Assembly: GCA_934132805.1 (NCBI GenBank)
Contig: CAKPAB010000001.1
Location: 1 to 64,000, forward strand
From: an uncultured Clostridia bacterium
GTDB taxonomy: Bacteria; Bacillota; Clostridia; TANB77; CAG-508
Length of the DNA: 64,000 bases
Direction of reading: 5' to 3'
Shown here one piece after another: positions 29,728 to 38,996 of the stretch (the stretch's first letter is position 1; every line of letters starts with the position of its first letter). Under the pieces are notes generated by a model that worked only from the letters and a program-made list of their open reading frames with translations, was not told the DNA's origin and did not search any database. Made by a program: the position numbers and the translations under genes.

Positions 29728-30669
29728 TTACCTCCTTATTTTTAAATAAAGATTAATATCATATTTTAATATTATTTTTTTCATTAATTGTTTTAAGTTT
29801 CTTGCCTTAATATTTTTATATAACTTTCTCTTTTTTAATTCTTGTATATACTTATTTTTATCATTTTCCTTAATCTCATACATCTTTAATATTAAAGCAT
29901 TTGTATAGAAAATCTTTGCATTTTCTTTGGTTTTTTTATTTAAATTCATTTTGTTAATTTCTATAATTGCATTATCATAGTGTTTTATTACATCATCCAT
30001 TCTCTTTAGTGTTTTTTTATAATCACTATTTCTAGTTATACTATTTTTTGCTTGAACATAATTATATAAATATTCAGGTAATGATACAAAACTCTTGGCT
30101 TTTAATAATACTAATGGTATTAGGCCAAAGTCCTCATGATAAGTTTCTTTAAATTTAAAATTATTTTGTGTAAATAATTCTTTTTTTATAAGATATACAC
30201 AAGGCGAATCTATTAAAACATCTTCACTAAATAGCCTATTAAATGCTTCTTCTCCAGATATTTTATTAAATATTGGTCCATCTACTTTTTCTAATATTTT
30301 TCCTTGTTCATCTACTCTTTGTAATTTAAATTTTATTACATCTATATCCTCATCTATATATGGCTTTAACATTTCTAATGTATTTGTATCTATATAATCA
30401 TCTGCATCGACAAAAAATATATAATTTGAAGTGGCTTTTTCCAGTCCAAAATTTCTTGTTTTTGCAACACCTTCATTTTTCTTAGAATAATATTTAATAA
30501 TATTTCCATATTTTTCTATGTATTTTTTTATAATTAATTCAGAATTATCTGTTGAGCCATCATTTATAATTATTATTTCTGTGTTCTTTTGTTTTACCAA
30601 AGTTTCTAAACATTTCTCCAATTTTTCTCCTGCATTATATACAGGAACAATTATACTTACTTTGCTCAT
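29728..30669 (-). CDS. GT2 glycosyltransferase
   Basis: A 313-residue soluble GT-A enzyme with SIIVPVYNAGEKLEKCLETL, INDGSTDNS and the metal site FVDADDYID. No membrane segment. Acceptor and donor cannot be read from sequence. It is almost contiguous with the preceding and following glycosyltransferase genes, so co-expression is expected. Confidence 0.9.
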   Translation of the reverse strand: MSKVSIIVPVYNAGEKLEKCLETLVKQKNTEIIIINDGSTDNSELIIKKYIEKYGNIIKYYSKKNEGVAKTRNFGLEKATSNYIFFVDADDYIDTNTLEMLKPYIDEDIDVIKFKLQRVDEQGKILEKVDGPIFNKISGEEAFNRLFSEDVLIDSPCVYLIKKELFTQNNFKFKETYHEDFGLIPLVLLKAKSFVSLPEYLYNYVQAKNSITRNSDYKKTLKRMDDVIKHYDNAIIEINKMNLNKKTKENAKIFYTNALILKMYEIKENDKNKYIQELKKRKLYKNIKARNLKQLMKKIILKYDINLYLKIRR

Positions 30670-30717
30670 TTTTTTAATTTCATTCCCTTCAAAATCTCAA
30701 AACAATCTTGAAATATT

Positions 30718-31524
30718 TTATTTTATTTCTTTCTTCTTTTTTGTCAAATACCAAAACAATAAAAAGTGTTTTATTGCATATTTTTTCTTTTTCCAAAGTA
30801 CACCTTTCATATTTTTATGTAAAATTTCTTTAAAATACATATAATATCCAAAAGGATATTTTTTAAACTGTTCCATTATATTTTTAGAATAGCCCTCATC
30901 TTGATATTCACAAATCATAATAGGCTTATTTATGCACACCATATTATATTTCTCGTCCATTTTATGATACATTCGAGCTTCTGTAACAAACTTCTCACCA
31001 TGTTCTAATTCATGTCTAAACATTTTTCTTATATCAGCATAAAAAACCAAAGCCTTCTCCCCATCTTCTCCTTCTTTAAAGTACAAATCGAACATAGTGG
31101 TTTTTTCCTTCTTAAAATCATGTCCCATATTGTTCCCTTTTGTATCATACTTTAAAAAACATAGGCCATAAGCTTCCTTATTTTCATTTGGATATTTTTC
31201 ATATGCAACTTTTATAGTTTTAAAAGCCTCATCTGTAAAATAGTCATCTGAATCACAATCAACAATCAACTCTCCTGTTGCGTATTCTACCAAATTGTTT
31301 ATAGCTATCATTTTACCTTGATTTTCTTGTTTAAAATATTTTATATTCACTCTATTTTGTTGTTTAAATTCTTTTACTTTTTCTTCTGTATTATCTGTTG
31401 AGCCATCATCCATTATCAGCCATTCAATTTCTATCCCATAATTTGAATTTTTTACTAAACTATTATATAAATTGTCTAGCAAATTTGCTCTATTATATGT
31501 TGGGGTTAGTACTGAAATCTTCAT
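30718..31524 (-). CDS. GT2 glycosyltransferase
   Basis: A 268-residue GT-A enzyme with SVLTPTYNRANLLDNLYNSL, MDDGSTDNTEE and VDCDSDDYF as the DXD-type metal site. It resembles capsule and teichoic-acid side-chain transferases. It sits between the frameshifted GT4 gene and another GT2 gene on the same strand. Confidence 0.9.
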   Translation of the reverse strand: MKISVLTPTYNRANLLDNLYNSLVKNSNYGIEIEWLIMDDGSTDNTEEKVKEFKQQNRVNIKYFKQENQGKMIAINNLVEYATGELIVDCDSDDYFTDEAFKTIKVAYEKYPNENKEAYGLCFLKYDTKGNNMGHDFKKEKTTMFDLYFKEGEDGEKALVFYADIRKMFRHELEHGEKFVTEARMYHKMDEKYNMVCINKPIMICEYQDEGYSKNIMEQFKKYPFGYYMYFKEILHKNMKGVLWKKKKYAIKHFLLFWYLTKKKKEIK

Positions 31525-31571
31525 ATCTATTTTGCTCCTTTTTAATAGTATAATTTCTTATACATTTACAA

Positions 31572-32688
31572 CTATAAAATTCTTTCTACTTTTTCAATAA
31601 TTTTTGTATTATCATAATTATCTTGAACATGTTGTTCTTCTACTTTTCCTTTTTCTATTATTTTTTTTAGTTCCTCAAACATGCTATTTTCATTATTTTG
31701 AATAATAATAGATTGTCCATAATTTTGAACAGCTTCTCTAGCTGCTGTATTTGTTATTATAATTTTTTTATTTAATATTTTTGCTTCTTCTAAAACCATT
31801 CCATAACCTTCGAATTTAGATAATAAACAAAAATAGTCTGCATTTTTTATATATGGATATGGGTTTTCTTTTTTTCCTAACAAATGGAATGTACTTTCAA
31901 CACCATTTTCTTTTATCTTTTCTTCTAATTTTTTCTGTTCTGGTCCTTCACCAACAACATAAAATTCATGCTTATATCCATTTTGTACAAGTTTTGTATG
32001 AACTTCAATTAATCTGTCAATTGCTTTTTGTTCTACTAATCTTGCTACAGTTACAAAATTTAAACTTTCATTATTAAATTTCACATCCATATTTTCATTT
32101 GCTTTTTGAATTACTAAGTCCTTATTTAAATAATTATATATAACATCTTTTTTTACTGGCTCTAAGTTTTTATTTCTTAGGTCTGGATATTGCTTTTTGA
32201 ATTTTTTTAGGTTATCTCGACTAACAAAAATAATTTCATCAAATTTTGAATATATTTTTCTGTCTGTATTTCTTTTTATTTCAGCTTTTAATCCATTTCC
32301 AAATACTAATGAAATATCATTATGCACCCACGCTATTTTTTTTGTTTTTTTATTTTTCACACTAAATAAACGTGTTATAGGTCCTTCTAAAAAAGCTATT
32401 TCTACATCATAATTATCTTTTATATATTTTTTGTAAATATATTTTTTCATTAATAATATTTTTAATGGAATTATTTTTTTCTTTAAATTAGATAAATTGT
32501 TATATTTTTCTTTATATAATGTTTTATGCTTTACTTTTGTATATAGTTGTCCTTCTAATTCCCCTTTGCCATATAATGTAAATATTGTAACATCATATTT
32601 TTTTGATAGTTCATTTGCTAAATCTACTAGAACTCTCTCTGCTCCTCCGAAGTGTTAAACCTGTTATTCCAAATAATATTTTCTTCAT
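31572..32688 (-). CDS. GT4 glycosyltransferase, read through a +1 frameshift at a CGG codon
   Basis: A GT-B glycosyltransferase. Translation from ATG 32688 gives MKKILFGITGLTL, then the zero-frame codon CGG at 32647-32649 and a stop 11 codons later. Skipping the C at 32649 continues as GGAERVLVDLANELSKKYDV, the canonical GT4 N-terminal motif with its conserved glycines, and runs uninterrupted to 31572, for 371 residues in total. The C-terminal half shows NFVTVARLVEQKAIDRLIEV and GYGMVLEEAKILNKKIIITNT. The similar gene at 35271-36383 shows what an unbroken relative looks like. An automatic annotation would start it at 32450 and lose the acceptor domain. Confidence 0.88.
32647..32649 (-). other. 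CGG +1 frameshift site in the GT4 gene
   Basis: Zero-frame codons are CTT CGG AGG. The productive frame is CTT (C) GGA GGA GCA GAG, giving Leu-Gly-Gly-Ala-Glu, the invariant GGAE motif. One base is skipped. Confidence 0.82.
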
Positions 32689-32760
32689 TTTTTTCCTTTC
32701 CATTTTTTAATTAGCTATATATACTGATATTAATTTTCCGAACAATCTTTATTTTTAGTT

Positions 32761-34161
32761 TTATTTTTTCAAATTCTTATTTGTTATAAATAATAATGTA
32801 CTTATTGATATTATTATTGTTGCTGAAGATAAATTGAAAAATACATAGCCAGATAATAATGACAATGCAAATGCCATTGCTAATCCAAACCATAAAAATA
32901 TATATTTGCTATCTATCTGTTTCCTATATTTTACACCATAATACAAACTTGCAAACAATATTGCTAAAAATGGTCCCATATATAGTATAAAACCTATTAT
33001 TCCAAAATTTAAAAGCATAGAAGCAAATTCCATTTCTAATACTAATTCACAAAAGTTTGCTACATAGCCATTTCCAAATAAAATCAAGAAAATATTTTTT
33101 TGATTTTTTATTAATACCAAATTATAAATTAGTTGTTGCATTCTTTGGTCATTATTTTTTACTTTCAATTTATTTGCAATATTATACAAATCTAATATTG
33201 ATTGCTCTTGTGCTTTTGACATATATCCTGGTTGAATTTCATCATTTTCTATTTGTTCTTTTATGTCTAAAATACTTCCTGTAATATGTGCATTTTGTTG
33301 ACTTGATTCATCAATTATATCTGATTCAATATCTTTTAGATGTTTTCTTCTTTGTAATGTTGTTGAGCCAAATACAATAACTACTAACACTATTGTAGTA
33401 ACTGATATAAGTCCAATTATCAAAAATCTTTTGTTTATTTTTTTGTTTTTTAATATATTAAATATCACTTCAATTATAATATATAAACTAATTATAAGTA
33501 TAAAGCCAAATAATCCTGCTCTTGTGCCAATTAATAAACTTAAAAATACTCCAACCATAATTAAAATAGGTATTACTATTATTCTGTATCCTTTTTCTTT
33601 TACATATGGTAAATATATAAACATTGTTAAAAGTAATATTGCACTTATACTGTTTCCAGATTCAAACCATCCTTTGTATCCCATCCCCTCAATGTATGTG
33701 TGTGAAGATGTTTTGGTTATTATTGATATGTAAATAGAAACTATATATATTCCTGTAGCTATTAAAACACTTTTTCTTAATTTTTCAATATTTTCCTTTT
33801 TAAAAATCGTTGTAAATATTATTAAATTGATTATCATAAATGTATAGTTTATGAGATATTGTAATTCATGTGTTTCTGTTCCAAAACTCATTCCTGTTTT
33901 TATTTTTGAAAAGATATAGATGTGTATTAATGCATATATAAAATAGACTAGTCCTGTTATTGCTAGTTTTTTCTTGTATTTTTCATCTTTTTTTATAAAT
34001 AAATATAATATTACTATTGTTGGTATTATTGGTCTTATTATAGTTGCAGGCGATATTTTTGTGTTAAATATATTTCTAAATATAAAACTTGCTATGTCTA
34101 GTATTGGACATAAAATTATGAATACACACATTATATCTTCTATTTTTATTTTATTTTTCAT
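32761..34161 (-). CDS. O-antigen ligase/polymerase-like membrane protein (Wzy/WaaL type)
   Basis: A 466-residue protein with 10-12 hydrophobic helices and one large hydrophilic loop (about 270-350). The helix layout, SLLIGTRAGLFGFI before the loop and GNGYVANFCELVLEMEFAS after it fit the Wzy/WaaL superfamily that polymerises or ligates lipid-linked glycans outside the membrane. Its presence beside an ABC exporter suggests two assembly routes or a ligation step after export. Confidence 0.72.
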   Translation of the reverse strand: MKNKIKIEDIMCVFIILCPILDIASFIFRNIFNTKISPATIIRPIIPTIVILYLFIKKDEKYKKKLAITGLVYFIYALIHIYIFSKIKTGMSFGTETHELQYLINYTFMIINLIIFTTIFKKENIEKLRKSVLIATGIYIVSIYISIITKTSSHTYIEGMGYKGWFESGNSISAILLLTMFIYLPYVKEKGYRIIVIPILIMVGVFLSLLIGTRAGLFGFILIISLYIIIEVIFNILKNKKINKRFLIIGLISVTTIVLVVIVFGSTTLQRRKHLKDIESDIIDESSQQNAHITGSILDIKEQIENDEIQPGYMSKAQEQSILDLYNIANKLKVKNNDQRMQQLIYNLVLIKNQKNIFLILFGNGYVANFCELVLEMEFASMLLNFGIIGFILYMGPFLAILFASLYYGVKYRKQIDSKYIFLWFGLAMAFALSLLSGYVFFNLSSATIIISISTLLFITNKNLKK

Positions 34162-34208
34162 TATTATTTTCCTTTTATTTCTTTTATAATTAAAACATGC
34201 TTTATTTT

Positions 34209-35198
34209 TTATATTTTAAAATTTTTATTGTCTGCATACTTTGCATATATACCTAAAATTTTAGTATATATTTTATATGTAAATGCATTAATAGACTTTA
34301 AGTACAACCTTCTTTTGCCTTTTTCTTTATTTAAAATTCTATTTTTTTTCCAATTAGGAAAATGTGAATATACATTATTCCAAGTCATATTTAATAACTC
34401 TTTTTTCATTTTTTTATCAGTAATTTTTACCATCCTTAAAAGTGAACTACAAAAAACATATCTTGTATATAAATATTCTAATTCTTCAAAATATTCATCA
34501 TACAAATCATTTTCTTTGTAATATTCAATCACATGTTCTAAAACATCAAATATTTCGGCATTTCTTCTATTTTGCTCATTTGATATTGAGCCTTTTCTTT
34601 GGATATAATGCACCATAGGCTTTTTGCAAAAAGATACTTTTTTTAAAAATAGTATTAATTTATATGTAAATTCAACATCCTCATATCTATATCCTTTGGG
34701 AAATTGAACTTTAGATTCTATTAGTACTTCTCTTTTTATTAATTTATTCCATGCAACAACTCTTATTTTTTCTAGCATTTCATGCATTCCCTCATATGTT
34801 GCACCAATATCCATTCTAGTTTTATTTGGATATTCCCAAATATAATTGCATTCTACCATATCGCTATTTTCTTTTTTTGCAATTTCATACATTTCTTGAT
34901 ACATATTTGTTTCCACATAATCATCTGAATCTAAAAATGCGATATATTCTCCTTTAGCATATGGAATAGCATAGTTTCTAGCATCTGAAAGTCCTCCATT
35001 TTCTTTTTCTAAATAGATTATTTTTTGTGGATACTTTTCCTGATATTTTTTTGCTATTTTTTCTGTTCCATCTTTTGAGCCATCATTTACCAATATTATT
35101 TCTATGTCTTCTAAAGTTTGATTTACTAACGATTCTAAGCATTTTGCTATATAATTTTCTACATTATAAAATGGTACAATTATACTTACTTTTGGCAT
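34209..35198 (-). CDS. GT2 glycosyltransferase (EpsJ/CpsI-like)
   Basis: A 329-residue GT-A enzyme starting SIIVPFYNVENYIAKCLESL, with VNDGSKDGTEK, FLDSDDYVE and YRYEDVEFTYKLI. The C-terminal third is basic and helical. It resembles transferases that add side-chain sugars to capsular polymers. It lies between the polymerase-like gene and a GT4 gene. Confidence 0.9.
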   Translation of the reverse strand: MPKVSIIVPFYNVENYIAKCLESLVNQTLEDIEIILVNDGSKDGTEKIAKKYQEKYPQKIIYLEKENGGLSDARNYAIPYAKGEYIAFLDSDDYVETNMYQEMYEIAKKENSDMVECNYIWEYPNKTRMDIGATYEGMHEMLEKIRVVAWNKLIKREVLIESKVQFPKGYRYEDVEFTYKLILFLKKVSFCKKPMVHYIQRKGSISNEQNRRNAEIFDVLEHVIEYYKENDLYDEYFEELEYLYTRYVFCSSLLRMVKITDKKMKKELLNMTWNNVYSHFPNWKKNRILNKEKGKRRLYLKSINAFTYKIYTKILGIYAKYADNKNFKI

Positions 35199-35270
35199 TT
35201 TGTTTTCCTTTCGTTTTTTATTTTTGAATAACTATTTAAAACTTTATTTTTTAGTATAAACATATTTATC

Positions 35271-36383
35271 TTAAAATAAGCTTTCTATTTTTTTAAGTAT
35301 TTCGTCATTATATCTTTCATAGTCAAATTTTTCTGTTATTTCAAAACCTTCTGTTATAATTTTTTTCATTTTTTCATATATATCTTTTGTATTTTTTTCA
35401 GTTACATATCCATATTTATTTTCTACTTCATCATAATCAGAAACTTTTGTTGTTATTATTGGTTTTTGCAATATAAAGCTTTCTAAAAATACTACCGGAT
35501 ATCCCTCATAGTCTGATGTTAAGACTACACAATCTGACATTTTAAAATATGGATATGGGTTTTGTTTTTTTCCTAAAAATATAATGTTTTGTTCTAAATT
35601 TTTTTCTTTTACTTGTTTTTTGTATTCTTCTGTTTCTGGCCCTTCACCTATAAAAAGAATTCTAAAGTTTAGATTGTCTTTTTTTAATAAGCTTGCTGCA
35701 TCAATTAGTCTAGTTAGTTTTTTTTCTTTTTCCACATGTCTTCCAACATTTATAAAAGTTGTCATTTTGCCTTCTTTGTTATATTCAATTTTATTTATCT
35801 TTTCAAAATCTGATTCTGATATTTTTTCATCAGAAAGTTTTAGTATTTTCTTTGCATCAATTAAATTATTACACACAATTGTTCTTTTTTTCATATCAGG
35901 GAAAACTTTTATAAAGTTCTCCCTTCCATTTTTAGAAACAAATATCATTTTTTTAAATTCATTATATTTTTTTTCGCAAAAAAACTCTTTCATTTTTTGT
36001 GTATTTTCATTAAATAATGTTAAATAATCTGAATGTACCCATAAATAGCAATTTTTTGATGCTGTCCTAGCTACAAATGAAGCTGGTAATGAATATGTAG
36101 CAAAACTTGCAGAAAAGTCAAATTTGTTTTTATATTTTACTGCAAATTTTATTCTTTTACAGTAATTTATAATCTTTCTTTTTATTATATTCTTACTTTC
36201 TGATGGTCTATATTCTATTATTTTTATTTTTGGATTTATTTCTTTTACGAATATCCCTTGCTTTTTTTCTAGTACTATTGTTATATCATATCCTTGTTCT
36301 TGTAATTTATTTGCTAGTGTTACTAATGCTTTCTCTATTCCACCAATATCTAATGAATATGCTCCAAATAATAGTTTTTTCAT
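35271..36383 (-). CDS. GT4 glycosyltransferase
   Basis: About 370 residues, GT-B fold: LFGAYSLDIGGIEKALVTLANKL at the N-terminus, TFINVGRHVEKEKKL in the second lobe and SDYEGYPVVFLESFILQKPII at the donor site. A GGGAG ribosome binding site precedes ATG 36383; an upstream in-frame ATG at 36407 is less likely. It resembles the frameshifted gene at 31572-32688 and marks the upstream end of the polysaccharide locus. Confidence 0.88.
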   Translation of the reverse strand: MKKLLFGAYSLDIGGIEKALVTLANKLQEQGYDITIVLEKKQGIFVKEINPKIKIIEYRPSESKNIIKRKIINYCKRIKFAVKYKNKFDFSASFATYSLPASFVARTASKNCYLWVHSDYLTLFNENTQKMKEFFCEKKYNEFKKMIFVSKNGRENFIKVFPDMKKRTIVCNNLIDAKKILKLSDEKISESDFEKINKIEYNKEGKMTTFINVGRHVEKEKKLTRLIDAASLLKKDNLNFRILFIGEGPETEEYKKQVKEKNLEQNIIFLGKKQNPYPYFKMSDCVVLTSDYEGYPVVFLESFILQKPIITTKVSDYDEVENKYGYVTEKNTKDIYEKMKKIITEGFEITEKFDYERYNDEILKKIESLF

Positions 36384-36450
36384 ATTTCTCCCTTTCCCAA
36401 GTATCAATTCAATTGCTTATTATTTACACTTTACTAATTTTATTTATTAC

Positions 36451-37641
36451 TTATTTTACCAATCTCAAAGTTTCTTTTGCAATCATTAATTCCTCATTTG
36501 TAGGAATAACATAAACTTTAATTTTTGAATCTGGAGTAGAAACAACTCTTTCTTCTCCTCTCATATTATTAGCGTCAACATCTAATTTAACACCCATAAA
36601 TTCCAATTTTTCGCAAATACCTTTACGGATATTAATTTGATTTTCGCCAATTCCACCTGTAAATATAATATAATCAATACCATTCATTGCAACCGCATAT
36701 TTTGCAACATAACTTGCAATTGTGTAATTGAAATTTTCAACTGCTATTCTAGCATCTGATTGTCCTTCATTTGAAGCAATCTCTATTTCTCTGAAATCAG
36801 GAACTAAGTTTGACATAGCAGAAAGTCCAGCCTTTTTATTTAATAAGTCTTCCATTTGTGCAGGTGTCAAATTTTCTTTTTTCATTATATATGTTACAAC
36901 TGATGGGTCTAAATCTCCACTTCTTGTAACCATTGGAACTCCTCCAAGAGGTGTTAATCCCATACTTGTATCTACAGATTTTCCATCTTTTATAGCACAT
37001 ATACTTGATCCTTGTCCTAAATGACATGTTACAATTTTTGTTCCTTCTAATGATTTATTTTCAATTTCTGCAAGTCTTTGTGATACAAACATATGTGATG
37101 TTCCATGAAATCCATATTTTCTTACTCCATATTTTTTGTAATATTCATATGGTATTGGATAAATAAATTTATCCTTTGGCATTGTTTGATGGAAAGCTGT
37201 ATCAAATACACCTACCATAGGCTTACCTGGCATAACTTCTTGACATGCTTTAATTCCTAATATACATGCTGGATTGTGTAAAGGAGCCAAATCTGCATAT
37301 TCTTCTAAAACTTTCACTACATTGTCATCAATAATAACAGACTCTGCTATCTTTTCTCCACCATGAACTAATCTGTGTCCAATTGCATTTATTTCATCTA
37401 AGCTATCTATTACTTTATATTTTGGGTTTGTAAATTGTTTTAATGTAAAATCTATTGCTTCTGAATGATTATAAGCTGGATTTTTTATTTCTATTTTTTG
37501 CCCATTTACCTTATGTGTTATAAATGCCTCTGCTTCTCCTATTCTCTCATATTTTCCAGAAGCCATTACTTCCTCTGTTTCCATATTTATTAATTGATAT
37601 TTTAGTGATGAACTACCACAATTTAATACTAATATTTTCAT
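36451..37641 (-). CDS. ackA: Acetate kinase
   Basis: A 396-residue enzyme converting acetyl phosphate and ADP to acetate and ATP. Visible: N-terminal NCGSSSLKYQ (phosphate binding), HRLVHGGE with the catalytic Arg, LAPLHNPA, VFDTAFH, the acetate-pocket Phe in YGFHGTSH, TCHLGQGSS, TRSGDLDP and the C-terminal PTNEELMIA. All canonical residues are present. It is the last gene of the order pta - ackA2 - ackA and forms the ATP-yielding end of fermentation. Confidence 0.96.
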   Translation of the reverse strand: MKILVLNCGSSSLKYQLINMETEEVMASGKYERIGEAEAFITHKVNGQKIEIKNPAYNHSEAIDFTLKQFTNPKYKVIDSLDEINAIGHRLVHGGEKIAESVIIDDNVVKVLEEYADLAPLHNPACILGIKACQEVMPGKPMVGVFDTAFHQTMPKDKFIYPIPYEYYKKYGVRKYGFHGTSHMFVSQRLAEIENKSLEGTKIVTCHLGQGSSICAIKDGKSVDTSMGLTPLGGVPMVTRSGDLDPSVVTYIMKKENLTPAQMEDLLNKKAGLSAMSNLVPDFREIEIASNEGQSDARIAVENFNYTIASYVAKYAVAMNGIDYIIFTGGIGENQINIRKGICEKLEFMGVKLDVDANNMRGEERVVSTPDSKIKVYVIPTNEELMIAKETLRLVK

Positions 37642-37675
37642 TTTTAATTTACCTCCTACTTTTTACAAAACACGG

Positions 37676-37790
37676 GCTGTCCCAACCTCTTGAGTCTTTA
37701 ACCCTAAAGGGAAGGACTGCCCCTTAATCCCTAAATTCCGTGAATTTAAGGAACGTCCCTCAATCCCTCGGCAAGAACGTCTCTCAATCC
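37676..37790. repeat. GGGAC-type palindromic repeat overlapping the ackA2 3' end
   Basis: A GC-richer repeat between ackA and ackA2 with nested inverted repeats (AAATTCCGTGAATTT core, flanked by GGGATTAAGG-type and AAGGAACGTCCC-type segments). A related sequence lies at 50329-50398 after pfk. Read on the minus strand it supplies the last 10-14 codons and the TAA stop of ackA2. Its mobility mechanism is unknown. Confidence 0.75.
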
Positions 37791-38960
37791 CCTTGCTATC
37801 ATCAATTCCTCATTTGTTGGAACAACATAAATTTTCACTTTAGAGTCTTCTGCTGATATTTCAACTTCTTCGCCTCTTATTTTATTTTTTTCGTCATCTA
37901 TTTTTACTCCAAAAAATTCTAACTGTTCACATATAGCTTTTCTAGATATTGGGCCTTTTTCACCAACACCTGCAGTAAATGTAAGTACATCAATTCCTCC
38001 CATGGCTACTGCACATTTTGCAACATATGATGCTGTTAAATAATGATATATATCCAAAGCCATTTGTGCATGTGTTCCTCCTGCTAATGCTTCGTTTTCA
38101 ATGTCTCTGAAGTCAACAGATAGCCACCTTGACATTCCATATACTCCTGATTTTTTGTTTAATATGTCTTCAATTTCTTGAGGTGTCAAATTTTCTTTTT
38201 TCATTAAATATGTTACAACTGATGGGTCTAGGTCTCCACTTCTTGTTCCCATTGGTATTCCTCCAAGTGGTGTAAGTCCCATACTTGTTTCTACTGATTT
38301 GCCGTTTTGAATTGCACACACACTTGCCCCTTGCCCTAAATGGCAGTTTACTATTTTTATGTCTTTAATGTCTTTTCCCATTATTTCTGCAACTCTATAT
38401 GCAACATATTCATGTGATGTTCCATGTGCACCATATTTTCTAATACCATATTTTTTATAATATTCATATGGTATAGGATAGATATATCTTTCTTTTGGAA
38501 TTGATTGATGAAATGCTGTGTCAAATACTGCGACCATTGGAATGTTTGGTACTATTTTTTTACATGCATTTATTCCTAAAACAGCTGCAGGGTTATGTAA
38601 TGGTGCTAAATCACTACATTTTTCTATTTCAGATATAACATCATCTGTAATAAGAACTGGTTGAGAATATTTTTCTCCTCCTTGTACAACTCTATGGCCA
38701 ATTCCGCCTAATTCATCTAAGCTTTTAATTACACCATAGTGGTCATTTGTAAGTCTTGTAAATACAAATTTTAAAGCTTGTTCATGATTTTTTACATGTT
38801 TTTCAAATTTATGTTTTATTCCATTTACTTTGTGTGTCAAAAATGAATTTTGTTGTCCTATTCTTTCAAAATATCCTTTTACTAACATTTCTTCTGTGTC
38901 CATATCTATTACTTGATATTTTAATGATGAACTTCCTGAATTCAAAACTAGTACTTTCAT
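37746..38960 (-). CDS. Acetate kinase paralogue with altered substrate pocket
   Basis: A 404-residue acetate/propionate kinase-family protein, clearly homologous to its neighbour over the full length. Catalytic motifs are kept (NSGSSSLKYQ, LAPLHNPA, VFDTAFH, NCHLGQGAS, TRSGDLDP), but the pocket Phe of FHGTSH is Ala (YGAHGTSH) and HRVVHGGE has become HRVVQGGE. In the Methanosarcina enzyme that Phe lines the acetate methyl pocket, so a larger acyl phosphate may be the substrate. The C-terminus ends GLRDVLAEGLRDVP, encoded by the palindromic repeat rather than by ordinary ackA sequence. It lies between pta and ackA. Confidence 0.9.
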   Translation of the reverse strand: MKVLVLNSGSSSLKYQVIDMDTEEMLVKGYFERIGQQNSFLTHKVNGIKHKFEKHVKNHEQALKFVFTRLTNDHYGVIKSLDELGGIGHRVVQGGEKYSQPVLITDDVISEIEKCSDLAPLHNPAAVLGINACKKIVPNIPMVAVFDTAFHQSIPKERYIYPIPYEYYKKYGIRKYGAHGTSHEYVAYRVAEIMGKDIKDIKIVNCHLGQGASVCAIQNGKSVETSMGLTPLGGIPMGTRSGDLDPSVVTYLMKKENLTPQEIEDILNKKSGVYGMSRWLSVDFRDIENEALAGGTHAQMALDIYHYLTASYVAKCAVAMGGIDVLTFTAGVGEKGPISRKAICEQLEFFGVKIDDEKNKIRGEEVEISAEDSKVKIYVVPTNEELMIARGLRDVLAEGLRDVP

Positions 38961-38996
38961 ATATGACCTCCTTTTATTTTTTGTTTTTTATTTCTA

